Shown here in pieces: positions 1 through 8,859 of a DNA stretch of 64,000 bases (position 1 is the stretch's first letter; every line of letters starts with the position of its first letter). Below the pieces are notes generated by a model. That model saw only the letters and a list, made by a program, of their open reading frames with translations, searched no databases and was not told the origin of the DNA. The position numbers and the translations under genes were made by a program. The DNA lies in assembly GCA_011365055.1 (NCBI GenBank), contig RDOG01000002.1:62001-126000 (forward strand), read 5' to 3'. The stretch comes from Promethearchaeota archaeon (GTDB lineage Archaea; Asgardarchaeota; Lokiarchaeia; Helarchaeales; RDOG01).

Positions 1-207
1 CTTCCTCAAGGGGAGGTTTTCCAGATAATGGGAAGCAGTACAAAATTATCGCAAGAAGAAGGCTCAACCGAGGAACCTGAATTTCAACCATCTATTGCAG
101 ATGTCCAGATTGTGATACAACAAACAGGAGCAACTCAAGAGGATGCAGAAAAGGCATTAAAAGAAAATGAAGGGAATATAGCTAAAGCGATATTGTCATT
201 AAAATAA
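1..207 (+). CDS. nac: Nascent polypeptide-associated complex alpha (NAC-alpha), C-terminal part
   Basis: Frame 1 is open from the window edge to a TAA at 205-207 and gives 68 residues; the N-terminus and most of the NAC domain lie outside. The visible end has the core-domain tail QIMGSS and then a UBA domain of about 40 residues with the typical pattern ADVQIVIQQTGATQEDA followed by a second helix ending AILSLK. Archaeal NAC binds nascent chains at the ribosome exit and is a homodimer of the alpha type with a C-terminal UBA. The next gene, a PUA protein, converges on it with 2 bases between stops. Identification is by pattern recognition of the UBA and its context. Confidence 0.85.
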   Translation, partial: LPQGEVFQIMGSSTKLSQEEGSTEEPEFQPSIADVQIVIQQTGATQEDAEKALKENEGNIAKAILSLK

Positions 208-209
208 AT

Positions 210-719
210 TTAATTAATGTTATTTTTGGTGCCTCTTCTAATTTTAACACCCATACCAAAATTTAAATCTTTTAATTCCCTATAATTTAATAGAGACCTA
301 CCCACTGCTAAGAGTTCATCATTTTCATTAACAACTATTACTTCAGAACTATTTTTTATACGATTATCACATTTTAAAACGTGTTTGGTGAATAATGTTC
401 GTCCCTGAGCTATCATCTCGGCAATTTCATTTTTTACTACTATCCTGTTTTTTGGAAAATCGCAGATTTTTAGAGTTTCCAAAGCTCCCTCAATATGAAA
501 TATTAAAAAACCATCATTGGGGCGTAATGTAAATAGAATTTTTCCATTTTTTTCGATACTTCGTATTCTTTTCGTTTTTCTTGATATCTTAATGATACAA
601 TCGTCAGAAATTATCTTTTTTACTTGTTCAGTTGTTAAATTAAATTGATATTTTAATAAAGCATGTAATTTCCTTAGTAAAAACGAAAAATCTTGATTTT
701 TTGAATCAATTTTTAACAT
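210..719 (-). CDS. PUA-domain RNA-binding protein
   Basis: This 169-residue protein has an N-terminal alpha/beta region and a C-terminal PUA domain at about 90-165. The PUA shows the usual signature of a buried strand (RIVVKNEIAEMIAQGRTLF), an acidic turn, a VIVVNENDELLAVGRS strand and a terminal GMGVKIRRG strand. PUA domains bind structured RNA such as tRNA or rRNA. A stand-alone PUA protein next to NAC is a recurrent archaeal arrangement, which supports a translation or RNA-modification role. No catalytic domain is visible, so the substrate is unknown. Confidence 0.75.
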   Translation of the reverse strand: MLKIDSKNQDFSFLLRKLHALLKYQFNLTTEQVKKIISDDCIIKISRKTKRIRSIEKNGKILFTLRPNDGFLIFHIEGALETLKICDFPKNRIVVKNEIAEMIAQGRTLFTKHVLKCDNRIKNSSEVIVVNENDELLAVGRSLLNYRELKDLNFGMGVKIRRGTKNNIN

Positions 720-802
720 TAAAAAAAGGAATACTATTTTATTATTAAAATTTTTGTTAGAAAATAAAAAAGAAAGGTATAAAGTTATTAATAATCCAAC
801 GA

Positions 803-1999
803 TTATGCATACATTTCTTTTGGTGCATCGTAAAATTCTTCTCTACCTACAACCTTATCAATTGCAGATAGGAAATCTTTCATAGTTACAGTATCTCGTA
901 ATTCCCTTATTGCAAACATTCCTGCTTCAGTAATTATTGCTTTGATATCTGCCCCACTAGTTCCGTCAGTCATTTTGACAATTTTTTCCAAATTAACACT
1001 TTCTTCTAAATTCATTTTTCGTGAATGTATCTTAAAGATTTCATGTCTGCCTTCCTCATTAGGAAGAGGAAACTCGATTATTCTATCAAATCTACCAGGT
1101 CTTAAAAGTGCAGGATCCAAAATGTCTGGTCTATTAGTTGCTCCAAGAATTTTAACATTACCACGCGTGTCAAAGCCATCCATCGTGCTTAATAATTGCA
1201 TTAATGTTCTTTGTACTTCCCTATCTCCAGATGTAGCGACTTCCAATCGTTTAGAGCCAATAGCATCTAATTCATCAACGAATATTATTGAAGGTGCTTT
1301 TTCTTTTGCTAGAGCAAAAATTTCCCTTACCAATCTTGCACCTTCACCTATAAATTTCTGAACAAGTTCTGAACCGATAACCCTAATAAAAGTAGCATTA
1401 GTCTCATGCGCAACTGCTCGTGCTAACAAGGTCTTGCCAGTACCAGGAGGACCACATAACAACACGCCTTTAGGAGGTTCTATGCCAACTTTTTCATATA
1501 ATTCTGGATGAATAAAGGGTAATTCAACGGTTTCCCTAATTTCTTGAAGTTGGTCATGTAATCCACCAACATCTTCGTAATTACATTCAGGCGCTTCTTC
1601 CAGTTCCATTCCTTTCACGAATGGATCTTTTGAGGGAGGTAATACTTCAATTATTGAGAAGGATCTTTGATTTAATGCCACTCTAATACCTGCAATAATA
1701 TTTTTTCTTTGAATTCTTGGTGATGCTTCAACAACAAATTGAGGACCAGTAGAAGATTTTACTATATATCTATCATCCTCTAAGATATCGATAACTTCGG
1801 CTGTAATTAAAGGAGTTTGCTTCATTCGATCCAGCTCTGCTCTCAAATTCTTCAGTTCCCTATCTTTTCTAATTTTTTCGGCTTCAAGTATTTGTTTCTC
1901 AGTTTCTAAATTTCTAATTTTACGTTCTAAATGTCTCGTATATGAGATAAGATAAGACGTGTCTTCATTTACTGAATTTTTCTTGTCTGGTTTTGACAT
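803..1999 (-). CDS. pan: Proteasome-activating nucleotidase PAN (AAA+ ATPase)
   Basis: This 398-residue homologue of the 26S proteasome Rpt subunits unfolds substrates and feeds them to the 20S core. Domains in order are a coiled coil (about 15-60), an OB domain (about 65-120) and an AAA+ module. The AAA+ module has Walker A GPPGTGKT at 183-190, Walker B IIFVDE near 238-243, and a sensor/arginine-finger region with LLRPGRFDR. The last three residues, M-Y-A, fit the HbYX motif that docks on the 20S alpha ring and opens its gate. Length and order match archaeal PAN. It appears monocistronic, with a 311-base upstream gap. No 20S subunit gene lies in the window. Confidence 0.95.
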   Translation of the reverse strand: MSKPDKKNSVNEDTSYLISYTRHLERKIRNLETEKQILEAEKIRKDRELKNLRAELDRMKQTPLITAEVIDILEDDRYIVKSSTGPQFVVEASPRIQRKNIIAGIRVALNQRSFSIIEVLPPSKDPFVKGMELEEAPECNYEDVGGLHDQLQEIRETVELPFIHPELYEKVGIEPPKGVLLCGPPGTGKTLLARAVAHETNATFIRVIGSELVQKFIGEGARLVREIFALAKEKAPSIIFVDELDAIGSKRLEVATSGDREVQRTLMQLLSTMDGFDTRGNVKILGATNRPDILDPALLRPGRFDRIIEFPLPNEEGRHEIFKIHSRKMNLEESVNLEKIVKMTDGTSGADIKAIITEAGMFAIRELRDTVTMKDFLSAIDKVVGREEFYDAPKEMYA

Positions 2000-2310
2000 C
2001 CTTATTTATCATCCTATATTCTGAATTGATTTTTTTTCCTAATCTACGTTAAGTAAGAATTGCATAAATACTTTAACATTTTGTCATTTTATATGAAACA
2101 TTCTTTTTAAGCAAGCAAATTTCATTTATTAAATAATACTTACTTATAAATGTGACGACTTTTTTTCCTTTGCTAAATCTTAATTACCGGGGTTTTTTTA
2201 TATGAATTGAATTTCATTATCTTTAAACCAATATTTAATTTTAATGACTAGGTTTGCCAAAATTTGTTCATTATTATAAAAATGAGAAGAAAAATTAATA
2301 CACTTTAATT
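2000..2310. other. Intergenic region upstream of pan, no gene seen
   Basis: About 310 AT-rich bases lie between the start of pan and the stop of the RING-like gene, both on the minus strand. All frames are broken by stops. It should hold the pan promoter, with AT-rich TATA-like stretches around 2040-2110, but no single element stands out enough to call. Confidence 0.5.
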
Positions 2311-2841
2311 TTATCCAGATTTAATATTTAATGTGGCTTCACATTTTGGACATTTGCCATTTACTCTTAGATATTCTAAAAAATGATCTTTATGAGCAAC
2401 AACCTTACAATTTGGACAGCTTATGGTTTCATGTTTTGTAGCGATGGGACCATTACAAACAGGACAATATTTAGGTATTTGAACTATTGTAAGTAACCTT
2501 TTTTGAGGATTATAATCAAAACTTTTCGTAGTTTCAACACCAAAATTAAGAATTTGTTTCTCCTGATTCCTTCCAAATGAACAAAAGACTTCTATACCTT
2601 TTACCGATTCTCTTCTATTCGCGATCCACTCAACCTTCACTGATAATCTATTAGCGTTTGGTTTATCAGATTCTAAAATATCAGCTTTTAATTCCGATTC
2701 AAGAATATAAGTATGGAGTATTTTTGAATAAAGTAATTGTTCCTTTTTCTTTTTATAAAATTCTGTATCTTCTTGAATTATTTTGTTGAATAATTCATCC
2801 ACATCTTCTAAATCGCTAATATAATCCAAAAATATCACCAA
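2311..2841 (-). CDS. RING-like zinc-binding protein
   Basis: This 176-residue protein has an acidic, helical N-terminus, a central beta-rich region and a C-terminal zinc module at about 125-172. The module carries ligands in the order CPVC, CPNC, VAH, KDH, CPKC. These eight Cys/His ligands in cross-brace-like spacing resemble RING/treble-clef fingers of ubiquitin ligases, though simple tandem zinc ribbons cannot be excluded. A GGTGAT ribosome site sits just before a TTG at 2829, so the true start may be there rather than 2841. It lies directly upstream of pan on the same strand (311 bases away). Asgard archaea are known to carry ubiquitin-like systems; whether this is an E3 is inference. Confidence 0.6.
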   Translation of the reverse strand: MVIFLDYISDLEDVDELFNKIIQEDTEFYKKKKEQLLYSKILHTYILESELKADILESDKPNANRLSVKVEWIANRRESVKGIEVFCSFGRNQEKQILNFGVETTKSFDYNPQKRLLTIVQIPKYCPVCNGPIATKHETISCPNCKVVAHKDHFLEYLRVNGKCPKCEATLNIKSG

Positions 2842-2920
2842 ATAATTTTCTAACTTAAATAAATATTCTTGTATTTTAATTAATTTAACATTAATTTAAT
2901 ACTTTTTCATTTAAGCATAA

Positions 2921-3769
2921 TTATTTTTTAGAATTAGTCCTTATTTTAAATAAAATAATAGCAAAGAAAAACATTAAAACTTGTAATATAACTTGAAAAA
3001 TAACTTGAACCAAGCTTAAGAGTACAAACGCAGTCATTATATGAAAAATTAAAAAAAATCCGAACAAGATGGCAGAAATATAAGAGTATTTCAGGATAAT
3101 TTCATCTTTATTTTCTCTTCTTCCATATAAGATAAATGTAACTACACCAAAAAGAATGCCAAAGGAAAAGTATAGAAGAAAATACCAATTTAGAATTATT
3201 TGAAATGGATTAGCTAAAATAATACTTTCTATCAAGAGGTATAACAATTCATTTGTATAAAAAATGCTATAAAAAAGACCAAATACGTAAAGGAATTCTC
3301 CAATATTTTTATAATATTCTTCATTTTTGATTATTTTAATGATTATCAAACAAATAAATAATTGAAACATAATTTTTGATAATATTGTTGTTAATAAATA
3401 GATCATGTAAAAAGTTACTAACTGATAATTTGTTTGAGAAAATGATAGTGATCCGAGGAGAATTTGTGAAATAATAGGAATATAATCGAAGCTTGTTATA
3501 ATTAAAGTTATCAAAAATGCAATTAGAACATATCTTGAGGAATTTTTTTTGTATTGATTTGATAAAAGGAATAATCCGTAAAAAATATAGAAAATTCCAA
3601 AGGAAAATTGAAGTATATCGTATAAATCGTAAAAGGAAATTGGTATTGATAATAATAGGTTAGAAATAATGTTATTTAATGGTCTTAAATATGTAAAAAA
3701 TTGATAAGAGCCAAATCCAATTAATAAAATCCCTGTTATATATAAAAGATGATAATTTTTTATTTCCAT
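2921..3769 (-). CDS. Polytopic membrane protein, unknown function
   Basis: The 282 residues contain seven to eight strongly hydrophobic segments (about 8-27, 50-70, 78-104, 115-147, 157-183, 187-215, 228-275). The loops are short and lysine-rich and the C-tail is basic (IRTNSKK). No catalytic motif, transporter signature or extramembrane domain is visible. It begins at ATG 3769 and stands alone between the RING-like gene and the fwdBD pair. I do not recognise a family. Confidence 0.6.
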   Translation of the reverse strand: MEIKNYHLLYITGILLIGFGSYQFFTYLRPLNNIISNLLLSIPISFYDLYDILQFSFGIFYIFYGLFLLSNQYKKNSSRYVLIAFLITLIITSFDYIPIISQILLGSLSFSQTNYQLVTFYMIYLLTTILSKIMFQLFICLIIIKIIKNEEYYKNIGEFLYVFGLFYSIFYTNELLYLLIESIILANPFQIILNWYFLLYFSFGILFGVVTFILYGRRENKDEIILKYSYISAILFGFFLIFHIMTAFVLLSLVQVIFQVILQVLMFFFAIILFKIRTNSKK

Positions 3770-3827
3770 TTTAAATCAATCGATTCTTTTGAGAAAAAAA
3801 ATATAGTAAATTAATTTAGACTTTTGT

Positions 3828-5081
3828 TTAAATATTCTTTAAAATATCGGATATGGATTTTAAATCTTTTTCAAATTGTAGGATGATATCTTGGTTCACA
3901 TCCAAAAAATCCAATCTCTTTACAGTCCCGTGAGATTCTATTAAAGGTTCTGAAGTAGGAATTGCTAAATCAGTAATCATTGAAATCCAATTTTTTCTTG
4001 GTCCAAGATAGACACTTTTTTTCTTCAACATTTCTTTAATGGGATCAATAGGGATGCTTTCTATTGGATCAAAGTTTAAATATAATACAAGATCTATATC
4101 ATAAATGATAGTGTAATCAAACTTTATAATTTCCGATTTATCTCTAAAATCTATTATTGTTTTACCATCATATTCTTCAAGCACTAATGAAATATAATTA
4201 TTAATACCAAAATTTTCAACCATTGGTAGAATCTTGATATTAACTCCTTTATTCTTATAAATCAGAACCAGATCTATGAATTTATCAATAGTATCAGGTG
4301 AATTGCCTAAAAATCCATCGCCAATAAAAATCACAATTTCATCAGATTTCATAAAAAATTTGTGAATGTTGATTAAATCTTTCAAGGGAAAATTAAAGGG
4401 AAGAGAATTAAGTTCTTTCTCATTTGCTATTTCCATTAATGCGGCTATTAAATCATTATCTTGATTAATTTCTAATTGAATAAATTCATCAGTTAATACC
4501 CTAATTTCAGTCTTTCTTATATCGACCATCACGACGAATCTATCTTCTTTACCTTTAGTAATTTTTTCACCTCTAGTTAAAACAGAAAATTTACTTGCAT
4601 GCCTTAGATGGGTTGCACTTGGATTGGTTCCCCAAAATACCATTGTATCTACAAAATCAATCATTTCTTTATATGTAGGAATTTCGATGCCTACTTTTTT
4701 TAATTTTTTCATAAATTTCAAATACGATTGAGAACTAGGACAGGCAACTATGCCATTAACATTTTCAGCTACCTGAAATATCTCTTTAATATCATCAATC
4801 GTGCATTTATTTCCTATTAGAAATAAGGGTCTCTTGGATTCTTTTATAAAATCCTTAAGCATTTGAATTGATTGCTCAAAATCAACTTTTTTTTGAATTC
4901 CAAATTTATTAATTATACTTTCATCTAATCGGTTTTTTGTTATTTTATTAAACTTCGCATATCCTTTTGAGCAAGCATTTAAAACATGTTCTATTTTTCC
5001 ATTCTCCAACTCTATAAAAATATCATCACATAAAATGGAACAACCCGGACAAGCGATCTTTTTTTTCTCCATCATCTTCAC
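3828..5081 (-). CDS. fwdB: Formylmethanofuran dehydrogenase subunit B (molybdopterin/tungstopterin catalytic subunit)
   Basis: This 417-residue protein matches the Fwd/FmdB family, which binds the pterin cofactor and a 4Fe-4S cluster and reduces CO2 to a formyl group on methanofuran (or an analogue). The N-terminal cluster motif CPGCSILC is at 11-18, with a fourth Cys at 37 (NAC). A Cys in VACPSSQ (about 115) sits where the active-site Cys/Sec is expected. The segments FWGTNPSATHLRHASKF and VVMVDIRKTE match the pterin-binding region. fwdD ends 6 bases upstream, so the two are cotranscribed. No fwdA, C or other subunits are in the window. Assignment to Fwd over other molybdopterin oxidoreductases is supported by the fwdD neighbour. 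Confidence 0.88.
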   Translation of the reverse strand: MKMMEKKKIACPGCSILCDDIFIELENGKIEHVLNACSKGYAKFNKITKNRLDESIINKFGIQKKVDFEQSIQMLKDFIKESKRPLFLIGNKCTIDDIKEIFQVAENVNGIVACPSSQSYLKFMKKLKKVGIEIPTYKEMIDFVDTMVFWGTNPSATHLRHASKFSVLTRGEKITKGKEDRFVVMVDIRKTEIRVLTDEFIQLEINQDNDLIAALMEIANEKELNSLPFNFPLKDLINIHKFFMKSDEIVIFIGDGFLGNSPDTIDKFIDLVLIYKNKGVNIKILPMVENFGINNYISLVLEEYDGKTIIDFRDKSEIIKFDYTIIYDIDLVLYLNFDPIESIPIDPIKEMLKKKSVYLGPRKNWISMITDLAIPTSEPLIESHGTVKRLDFLDVNQDIILQFEKDLKSISDILKNI

Positions 5082-5087
5082 TTCATA

Positions 5088-5489
5088 TTATTTTCTGATA
5101 TCTAATAGTATTGAATTGATATCGGTAATCTCAACTTCTGTACTCTTTGCTTTTACTTTAACATGTAATTCAGGTGTAAAATCATCTTTTAGGTTGACTA
5201 ATTGGAGACTCCAAGGACCTATTGGTAAAGTTATGATCCCTTCTCTTGCCTCTTTTTCCGATTCCATAATTTTTACTACTACTTCTCCCCAATCTGATTT
5301 AAGGGAAACATTACCACCAGATTTTACACCCAACTTTTTTAGATCATTAGGATGAAAATAACAGACAGCTCTCGCATCAATATATTCACCCGAATTAATG
5401 GGATATTCGTTAGTATCTTCTTGGATTACAGTTTTAATTAATACAGCATTAAATTCAACATCTTTAACTAACATTTGAAAGAAGCTCAA
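5088..5489 (-). CDS. fwdD: Formylmethanofuran dehydrogenase subunit D / molybdopterin dinucleotide-binding domain
   Basis: The 133 residues match the FwdD family, the molydop-binding beta-barrel that completes the catalytic site of FwdB. Visible signatures are YIDARAVCYFHPNDLKKLG, a short loop, GEVVVKIMESE, and the conserved EGIITLPIGPWSLQLV. It starts at TTG 5489, with GAGGT about 8 bases upstream; an in-frame ATG lies five codons later. It precedes fwdB by 6 bases. FwdB and FwdD as separate genes is the usual methanogen arrangement. Confidence 0.87.
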   Translation of the reverse strand: MSFFQMLVKDVEFNAVLIKTVIQEDTNEYPINSGEYIDARAVCYFHPNDLKKLGVKSGGNVSLKSDWGEVVVKIMESEKEAREGIITLPIGPWSLQLVNLKDDFTPELHVKVKAKSTEVEITDINSILLDIRK

Positions 5490-5647
5490 TTTGAAACCTC
5501 AAGTATTATTCATATTAATTAATTTAAACGCAATAGGATAGTTGTGAATTTAAATTAATAGTTTTTCTAAAGATTTACTATTTATCTATAAACAAGAAAG
5601 AAAAATTTGTTTAAAAATAGATGCTATTATAATTTGAAGTAATGAGA

Positions 5648-5923
5648 TTACATTATTTCAATTTTCTTTAATCGGACACTTTTCATTAACGTGGTTCTAC
5701 CACAAGTACCACATTTAGCTTTAGGTACGAGTTTTTTCGTATTTTTTGAAAATCTTTTTTGAATCGGTTTTGGCTGACTGCCATATCCTTTCTTTTTACG
5801 TTCGTATCTCCTTTTTCCTTCCGCCATTATGCTATCTTTTCCTTTTTTATATAAAGTTATGGTATGTGCTTGATAGGAGTTGCACTTTGGGCAATACTTG
5901 TTCATTTTTTTATTCATTTTCAA
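5648..5923 (-). CDS. rpl44e: Large ribosomal subunit protein eL42 (L44e)
   Basis: This is a basic, 91-residue zinc-ribbon ribosomal protein. The first knuckle YCPKCNSYQAH is near the N-terminus and the second, KCGTCGRT, near residue 75. The lysine-rich middle and the length fit eL42, which lines the tRNA E site. In many archaea it is followed by eS27 and aIF2-alpha; here the next downstream gene is fwdD and eS27 is absent. It is downstream of the GINS gene on the same strand with a 114-base gap. Confidence 0.93.
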   Translation of the reverse strand: MKMNKKMNKYCPKCNSYQAHTITLYKKGKDSIMAEGKRRYERKKKGYGSQPKPIQKRFSKNTKKLVPKAKCGTCGRTTLMKSVRLKKIEIM

Positions 5924-6037
5924 TTATTTTACCTACTTATCAACCAAAATTTATTTCAATCAATATCTAACTATTAAAGATGATACGTAATTTAAACATA
6001 AAAATAAATTTTGAGTTTAAAATTTTTTTCATAATCT

Positions 6038-6598
6038 TCAATTACTCTTGATGAGCATGGCAGCATTTTTTTCTATTAACGTAATGGCATTTTTTTCAGG
6101 AATAGTAGCAATATCTTCTTTTTTAAATGGTCCATAATTCTTTAGATCGATGCCAACCATTTCTTCTATATCCTCTAATATTCTAATTACTACAAGATTG
6201 GCTGAAGATTCAATTATATTAGTGTTCATTTCATTTTGATCACTTTTTACGTTGAAAGAATCATAAAATATCGCCAAAGCGCTCTTAAAAGATTCAATAA
6301 GTTTTTTTTCTTCTACCATCAGGTGACTTTTTTCTATCTCAATCCCCTCAATTGTTAAACAAATTAACTTATTCAAGCGAATTTTTAAGAAATCACTTAA
6401 TAATTGCATGAATTCGTGAATTTCATTCTCAATTAATCCTTTTTCGATGGATTCCTCATTATAAGAATTCATTATTTGTTGTAATTTTTCAACATGTGAA
6501 TGTATCTTGATTCTAAAATCTTTTGGAAGAAGATTGAGACTTTCTTTATCATTTTCTTTATCCCACAATTTTAAAAGCGTTTCATACACCATTATCAC
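6038..6598 (-). CDS. DNA replication complex GINS subunit (Gins51 type)
   Basis: The 186 residues form an all-helical A domain followed by a small C-terminal B domain at about 135-183. The B domain carries the diagnostic pattern YGPFKKEDIATIP and a following ALTL/AAML helix. The A-then-B order is that of Gins51. GINS bridges the MCM helicase with GAN/RecJ and polymerase in the archaeal CMG complex. The start GTG at 6596-6598 directly abuts the TAG stop of priS (6599-6601), so the two are translationally coupled; an ATG lies two codons in. Confidence 0.9.
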   Translation of the reverse strand: MIMVYETLLKLWDKENDKESLNLLPKDFRIKIHSHVEKLQQIMNSYNEESIEKGLIENEIHEFMQLLSDFLKIRLNKLICLTIEGIEIEKSHLMVEEKKLIESFKSALAIFYDSFNVKSDQNEMNTNIIESSANLVVIRILEDIEEMVGIDLKNYGPFKKEDIATIPEKNAITLIEKNAAMLIKSN

Positions 6599-7840
6599 CT
6601 AATATAATTCTGCTGTTCCTTTACATATTGAAAATATTGCAGCTGATTTATTGACTATTTCAACTTCTCCACCCTCATAAGGGCCGTAAACATAATTACC
6701 TAAAGTAAATTCAGGGCATTTTTTAAATTTGACTTTTACTTCTCCTTCAAAAACAAGCGTGTCTGTTAAAGGATCAAACTTATCGAGTTCATCATACGAG
6801 ACTATTTTTGCTTGTAATCCCGTTTTCCCATGCAGTGAATTTGGTAATCGGAGTAACCGTTTAGTATCAGTTGAAACGGGTTCATCAATCTTACCTGCAT
6901 GTGTCTCAATAGCCACTTCGATAATCTTTTTCCAGATTTTCGGTGATAATTTCATCACGTTCCACTTAGGTCTTTCTAACTTTAGATCCTTTATGATTAA
7001 ATCACGTTTGTCAAGAAATTCATTAATGAATTTGGAACTGCTAATTTTTTTGAAATCTTTCTGATCTGTTTCTTCAATATATTTAATAAGGTATTTCATT
7101 ATCCGACTGTTCCAACCTTTGTCATTTTTATATGGGCCAATCATTATAGATTTATCAAACTTAAATCCATGAAGGTCAAGATCAATGTTTTTTCCAGTAA
7201 TGTAATTTGCAATTTCTCTTCTTGAATCTTGATCTAATTTTTTAAAGCTTTCAGATTGAATTTGGATGTGATATCCCCTATTTCCACTGAACTTTATTAG
7301 CAACTTTTCAGGATCTAACCCAAAATCAGGAATGAAAAAGTCATCAATGATTTTTATCGTTTCCATTTTAGAGAATTTTAAGCAATCCTCGCAAACCCAA
7401 GTCTTATTTTTAAAAGAATTATTATTGCATGAACAAGTTTTCGGCGGTTTTCCCTTACCAGCTTTTCCACACGCATTGCATACATACTCATCATGCTCAA
7501 TCTGACATGGAAGATCGACATGATCTGCATCAATGTCTATAACAAAATCGCAACCTATCCAATTTTTTTCATTTATATTTTTTTCTCCAGGCAATTCATA
7601 TAATGCAGCTGAGGAATAACAATGTCGAGGAATTTTAGTTGTTAAATATTGATTGAGAGCATCTCTATCATAAAAATTAAAATGTCTCAAAAATAACGGA
7701 CCCTCCCAGTATTGGAATCCAAATTCTCTTTCTTCAATGCTCGTTATGGTTGATTGCTTTATAAATTCGTTTAGATAATATTTCTTAAATTCTTCTCTAA
7801 CGAAATCGGCACTCTTGTTCGTTCTATTCATTAAATTCAC
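6599..7840 (-). CDS. priS: DNA primase small (catalytic) subunit PriS
   Basis: The 413 residues match archaeo-eukaryotic primase. The metal-binding acidic motif FVIDIDADH is at 99-107, followed by a Cys-rich zinc insertion (CNAC, CSC, VCEDC; about 121-153). Next come the nucleotide-binding motif KFSGNRGYHIQ and the C-terminal DTKRLLRLPNSLHGKTG. It synthesises primers with PriL, which is not in this window. It starts at GTG 7840 or an ATG three codons later. It forms an operon with GINS and marks the left core border of the accessory island. Confidence 0.95.
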   Translation of the reverse strand: MNLMNRTNKSADFVREEFKKYYLNEFIKQSTITSIEEREFGFQYWEGPLFLRHFNFYDRDALNQYLTTKIPRHCYSSAALYELPGEKNINEKNWIGCDFVIDIDADHVDLPCQIEHDEYVCNACGKAGKGKPPKTCSCNNNSFKNKTWVCEDCLKFSKMETIKIIDDFFIPDFGLDPEKLLIKFSGNRGYHIQIQSESFKKLDQDSRREIANYITGKNIDLDLHGFKFDKSIMIGPYKNDKGWNSRIMKYLIKYIEETDQKDFKKISSSKFINEFLDKRDLIIKDLKLERPKWNVMKLSPKIWKKIIEVAIETHAGKIDEPVSTDTKRLLRLPNSLHGKTGLQAKIVSYDELDKFDPLTDTLVFEGEVKVKFKKCPEFTLGNYVYGPYEGGEVEIVNKSAAIFSICKGTAELY

Positions 7841-8058
7841 AAAATTATCCTGTATATTTTTATGTTATAGGAGAAAGGATCCTCTAATTCATATTAATTT
7901 GGAATACAAATATTTAATCCTATTAATTAAACGTTTTGTTATTCTTTTTAACATGTTTTTCTATTTATTGATACGTGAAATGAATGGGATCTTTAATCTT
8001 GATGTTCTTGCTGATGCCAAGAAATATAAAAAAAAGATGTACTTTAAATCTTGATTTA

Positions 8059-8229
8059 TTAATGTGTAGTACCGATGATATGGTCACATTTAGCGCATCT
8101 TATGACAAAAATCCATCCTTTCATTATCCCAAAATTTATAGATTCCTGTATTATATCTGGACCCATAAGATCCTCATGGCAATTTAAACATTTTCCATAA
8201 AATTTTTCTTCTTTTCCATATTTGGTCAA
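8059..8229 (-). CDS. Small zinc-ribbon-like protein (56 codons)
   Basis: A short minus-strand frame begins at TTG 8229, with a good AGGTGA ribosome site 5 bases upstream, and ends TAA at 8059. The protein has two CxxC knuckles, KCLNCHED near residue 14 and RCAKCDHIIG near 48, with a hydrophobic strand between them. This is the layout of a minimal zinc ribbon. It sits in the first part of the accessory island, 370 bases upstream of priS on the same strand. No family is recognised. Confidence 0.6.
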   Translation of the reverse strand: MTKYGKEEKFYGKCLNCHEDLMGPDIIQESINFGIMKGWIFVIRCAKCDHIIGTTH

Positions 8230-8317
8230 AATTATCACCTCTTGGTTTGTTATTGACTTTTATTGAAGCTTAAAAAATGTTCCCATTTAGGAAATTTAAT
8301 TTAAGGTGGTTGACATT

Positions 8318-8479
8318 ATGGTTATTAATTACGAGAATCTGGTCTCTTTCCTGAATGAAATAAGCTCAGGTAATGTTGATTTTGATATTCCTCATATTCA
8401 AGATGATTTTTTTTTAGTTATAAAAAATAGAATAAAATATAATGTAATCGGATCGATATATTTTCAAGAATTGTGTTGA
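8318..8479 (+). pseudogene. Detached C-terminal fragment of the repeat-bearing nuclease
   Basis: A 53-residue frame opens at ATG 8318 with a GGTGGT upstream. Its first 27 residues nearly repeat the tail of the nuclease gene at 22383-24197: both read NLVSFLNEISSGNVDFDIPH, and the DNA matches over about 75 bases (8328-8400 versus 24001-24073) with a handful of changes. After IPH the two diverge. The rest of the nuclease is absent here, so this is best read as the remnant of a second copy. The ribosome site could still let it be translated as a tiny protein. Confidence 0.65.
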
Positions 8480-8637
8480 TCTTAAGATTTATTAGATGCT
8501 GTATTTGAAGGGATTATAATTACATACATTGGAGGAGGGATAACTAAGTGTAGGAAATAGTTGAAGAAAAAACAGTTATAGAAGTTTATTATAAAGGTTA
8601 TAAAAATGTTACAGTAAATGATTAGGAAAAGAATAAT

Positions 8638-8859
8638 GTGAATAATAATGATATTCCCCCTAAATATAAAATGGATGCCTTCAATTGCCCAGATTGCCAA
8701 GCTTATGCCCATCAGAAATTGTTTAACTTATCAAAGATAACAAACTCTACTAAAAGTTCTATTGAATATCAAGGTGAAGTAAAAAATCTTGAGATTTGTC
8801 TTTATTTACGTCGTTTTAACTATTCTTTATGGATTAAAGAAAAAATGAACTCTCTGTAA
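8638..8859 (+). pseudogene. Truncated, degenerate copy of the DUF4145-type gene
   Basis: The 73 residues align with the N-terminal third of the intact gene at 12229-12906. Both have the IPP start region, FNCPxCQAYAHQ, and SLWIKEK. The second CxxC of the intact copy (CYSC) is lost here (CLYLRR), and the reading frame stops where repeat copy A begins (8848). The entire C-terminal helical domain is missing. The intact gene starts MNKK; this one starts at GTG 8638 without a clear ribosome site. It is a dead partial duplicate, probably cut by the repeat. Confidence 0.75.

Noticed and set aside
942..1361. Long plus-strand open frame opposite pan
   Set aside because: It lies fully antisense to a well-supported gene and has no ribosome site or recognisable content.
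5648..5923. Missing eS27 gene after eL42
   Set aside because: I looked downstream in all frames and found none. Absence here does not show loss from the genome.
7815..8187. Two overlapping plus-strand frames after priS
   Set aside because: They lack ribosome sites and overlap the better-supported minus zinc-ribbon gene at 8059-8229.
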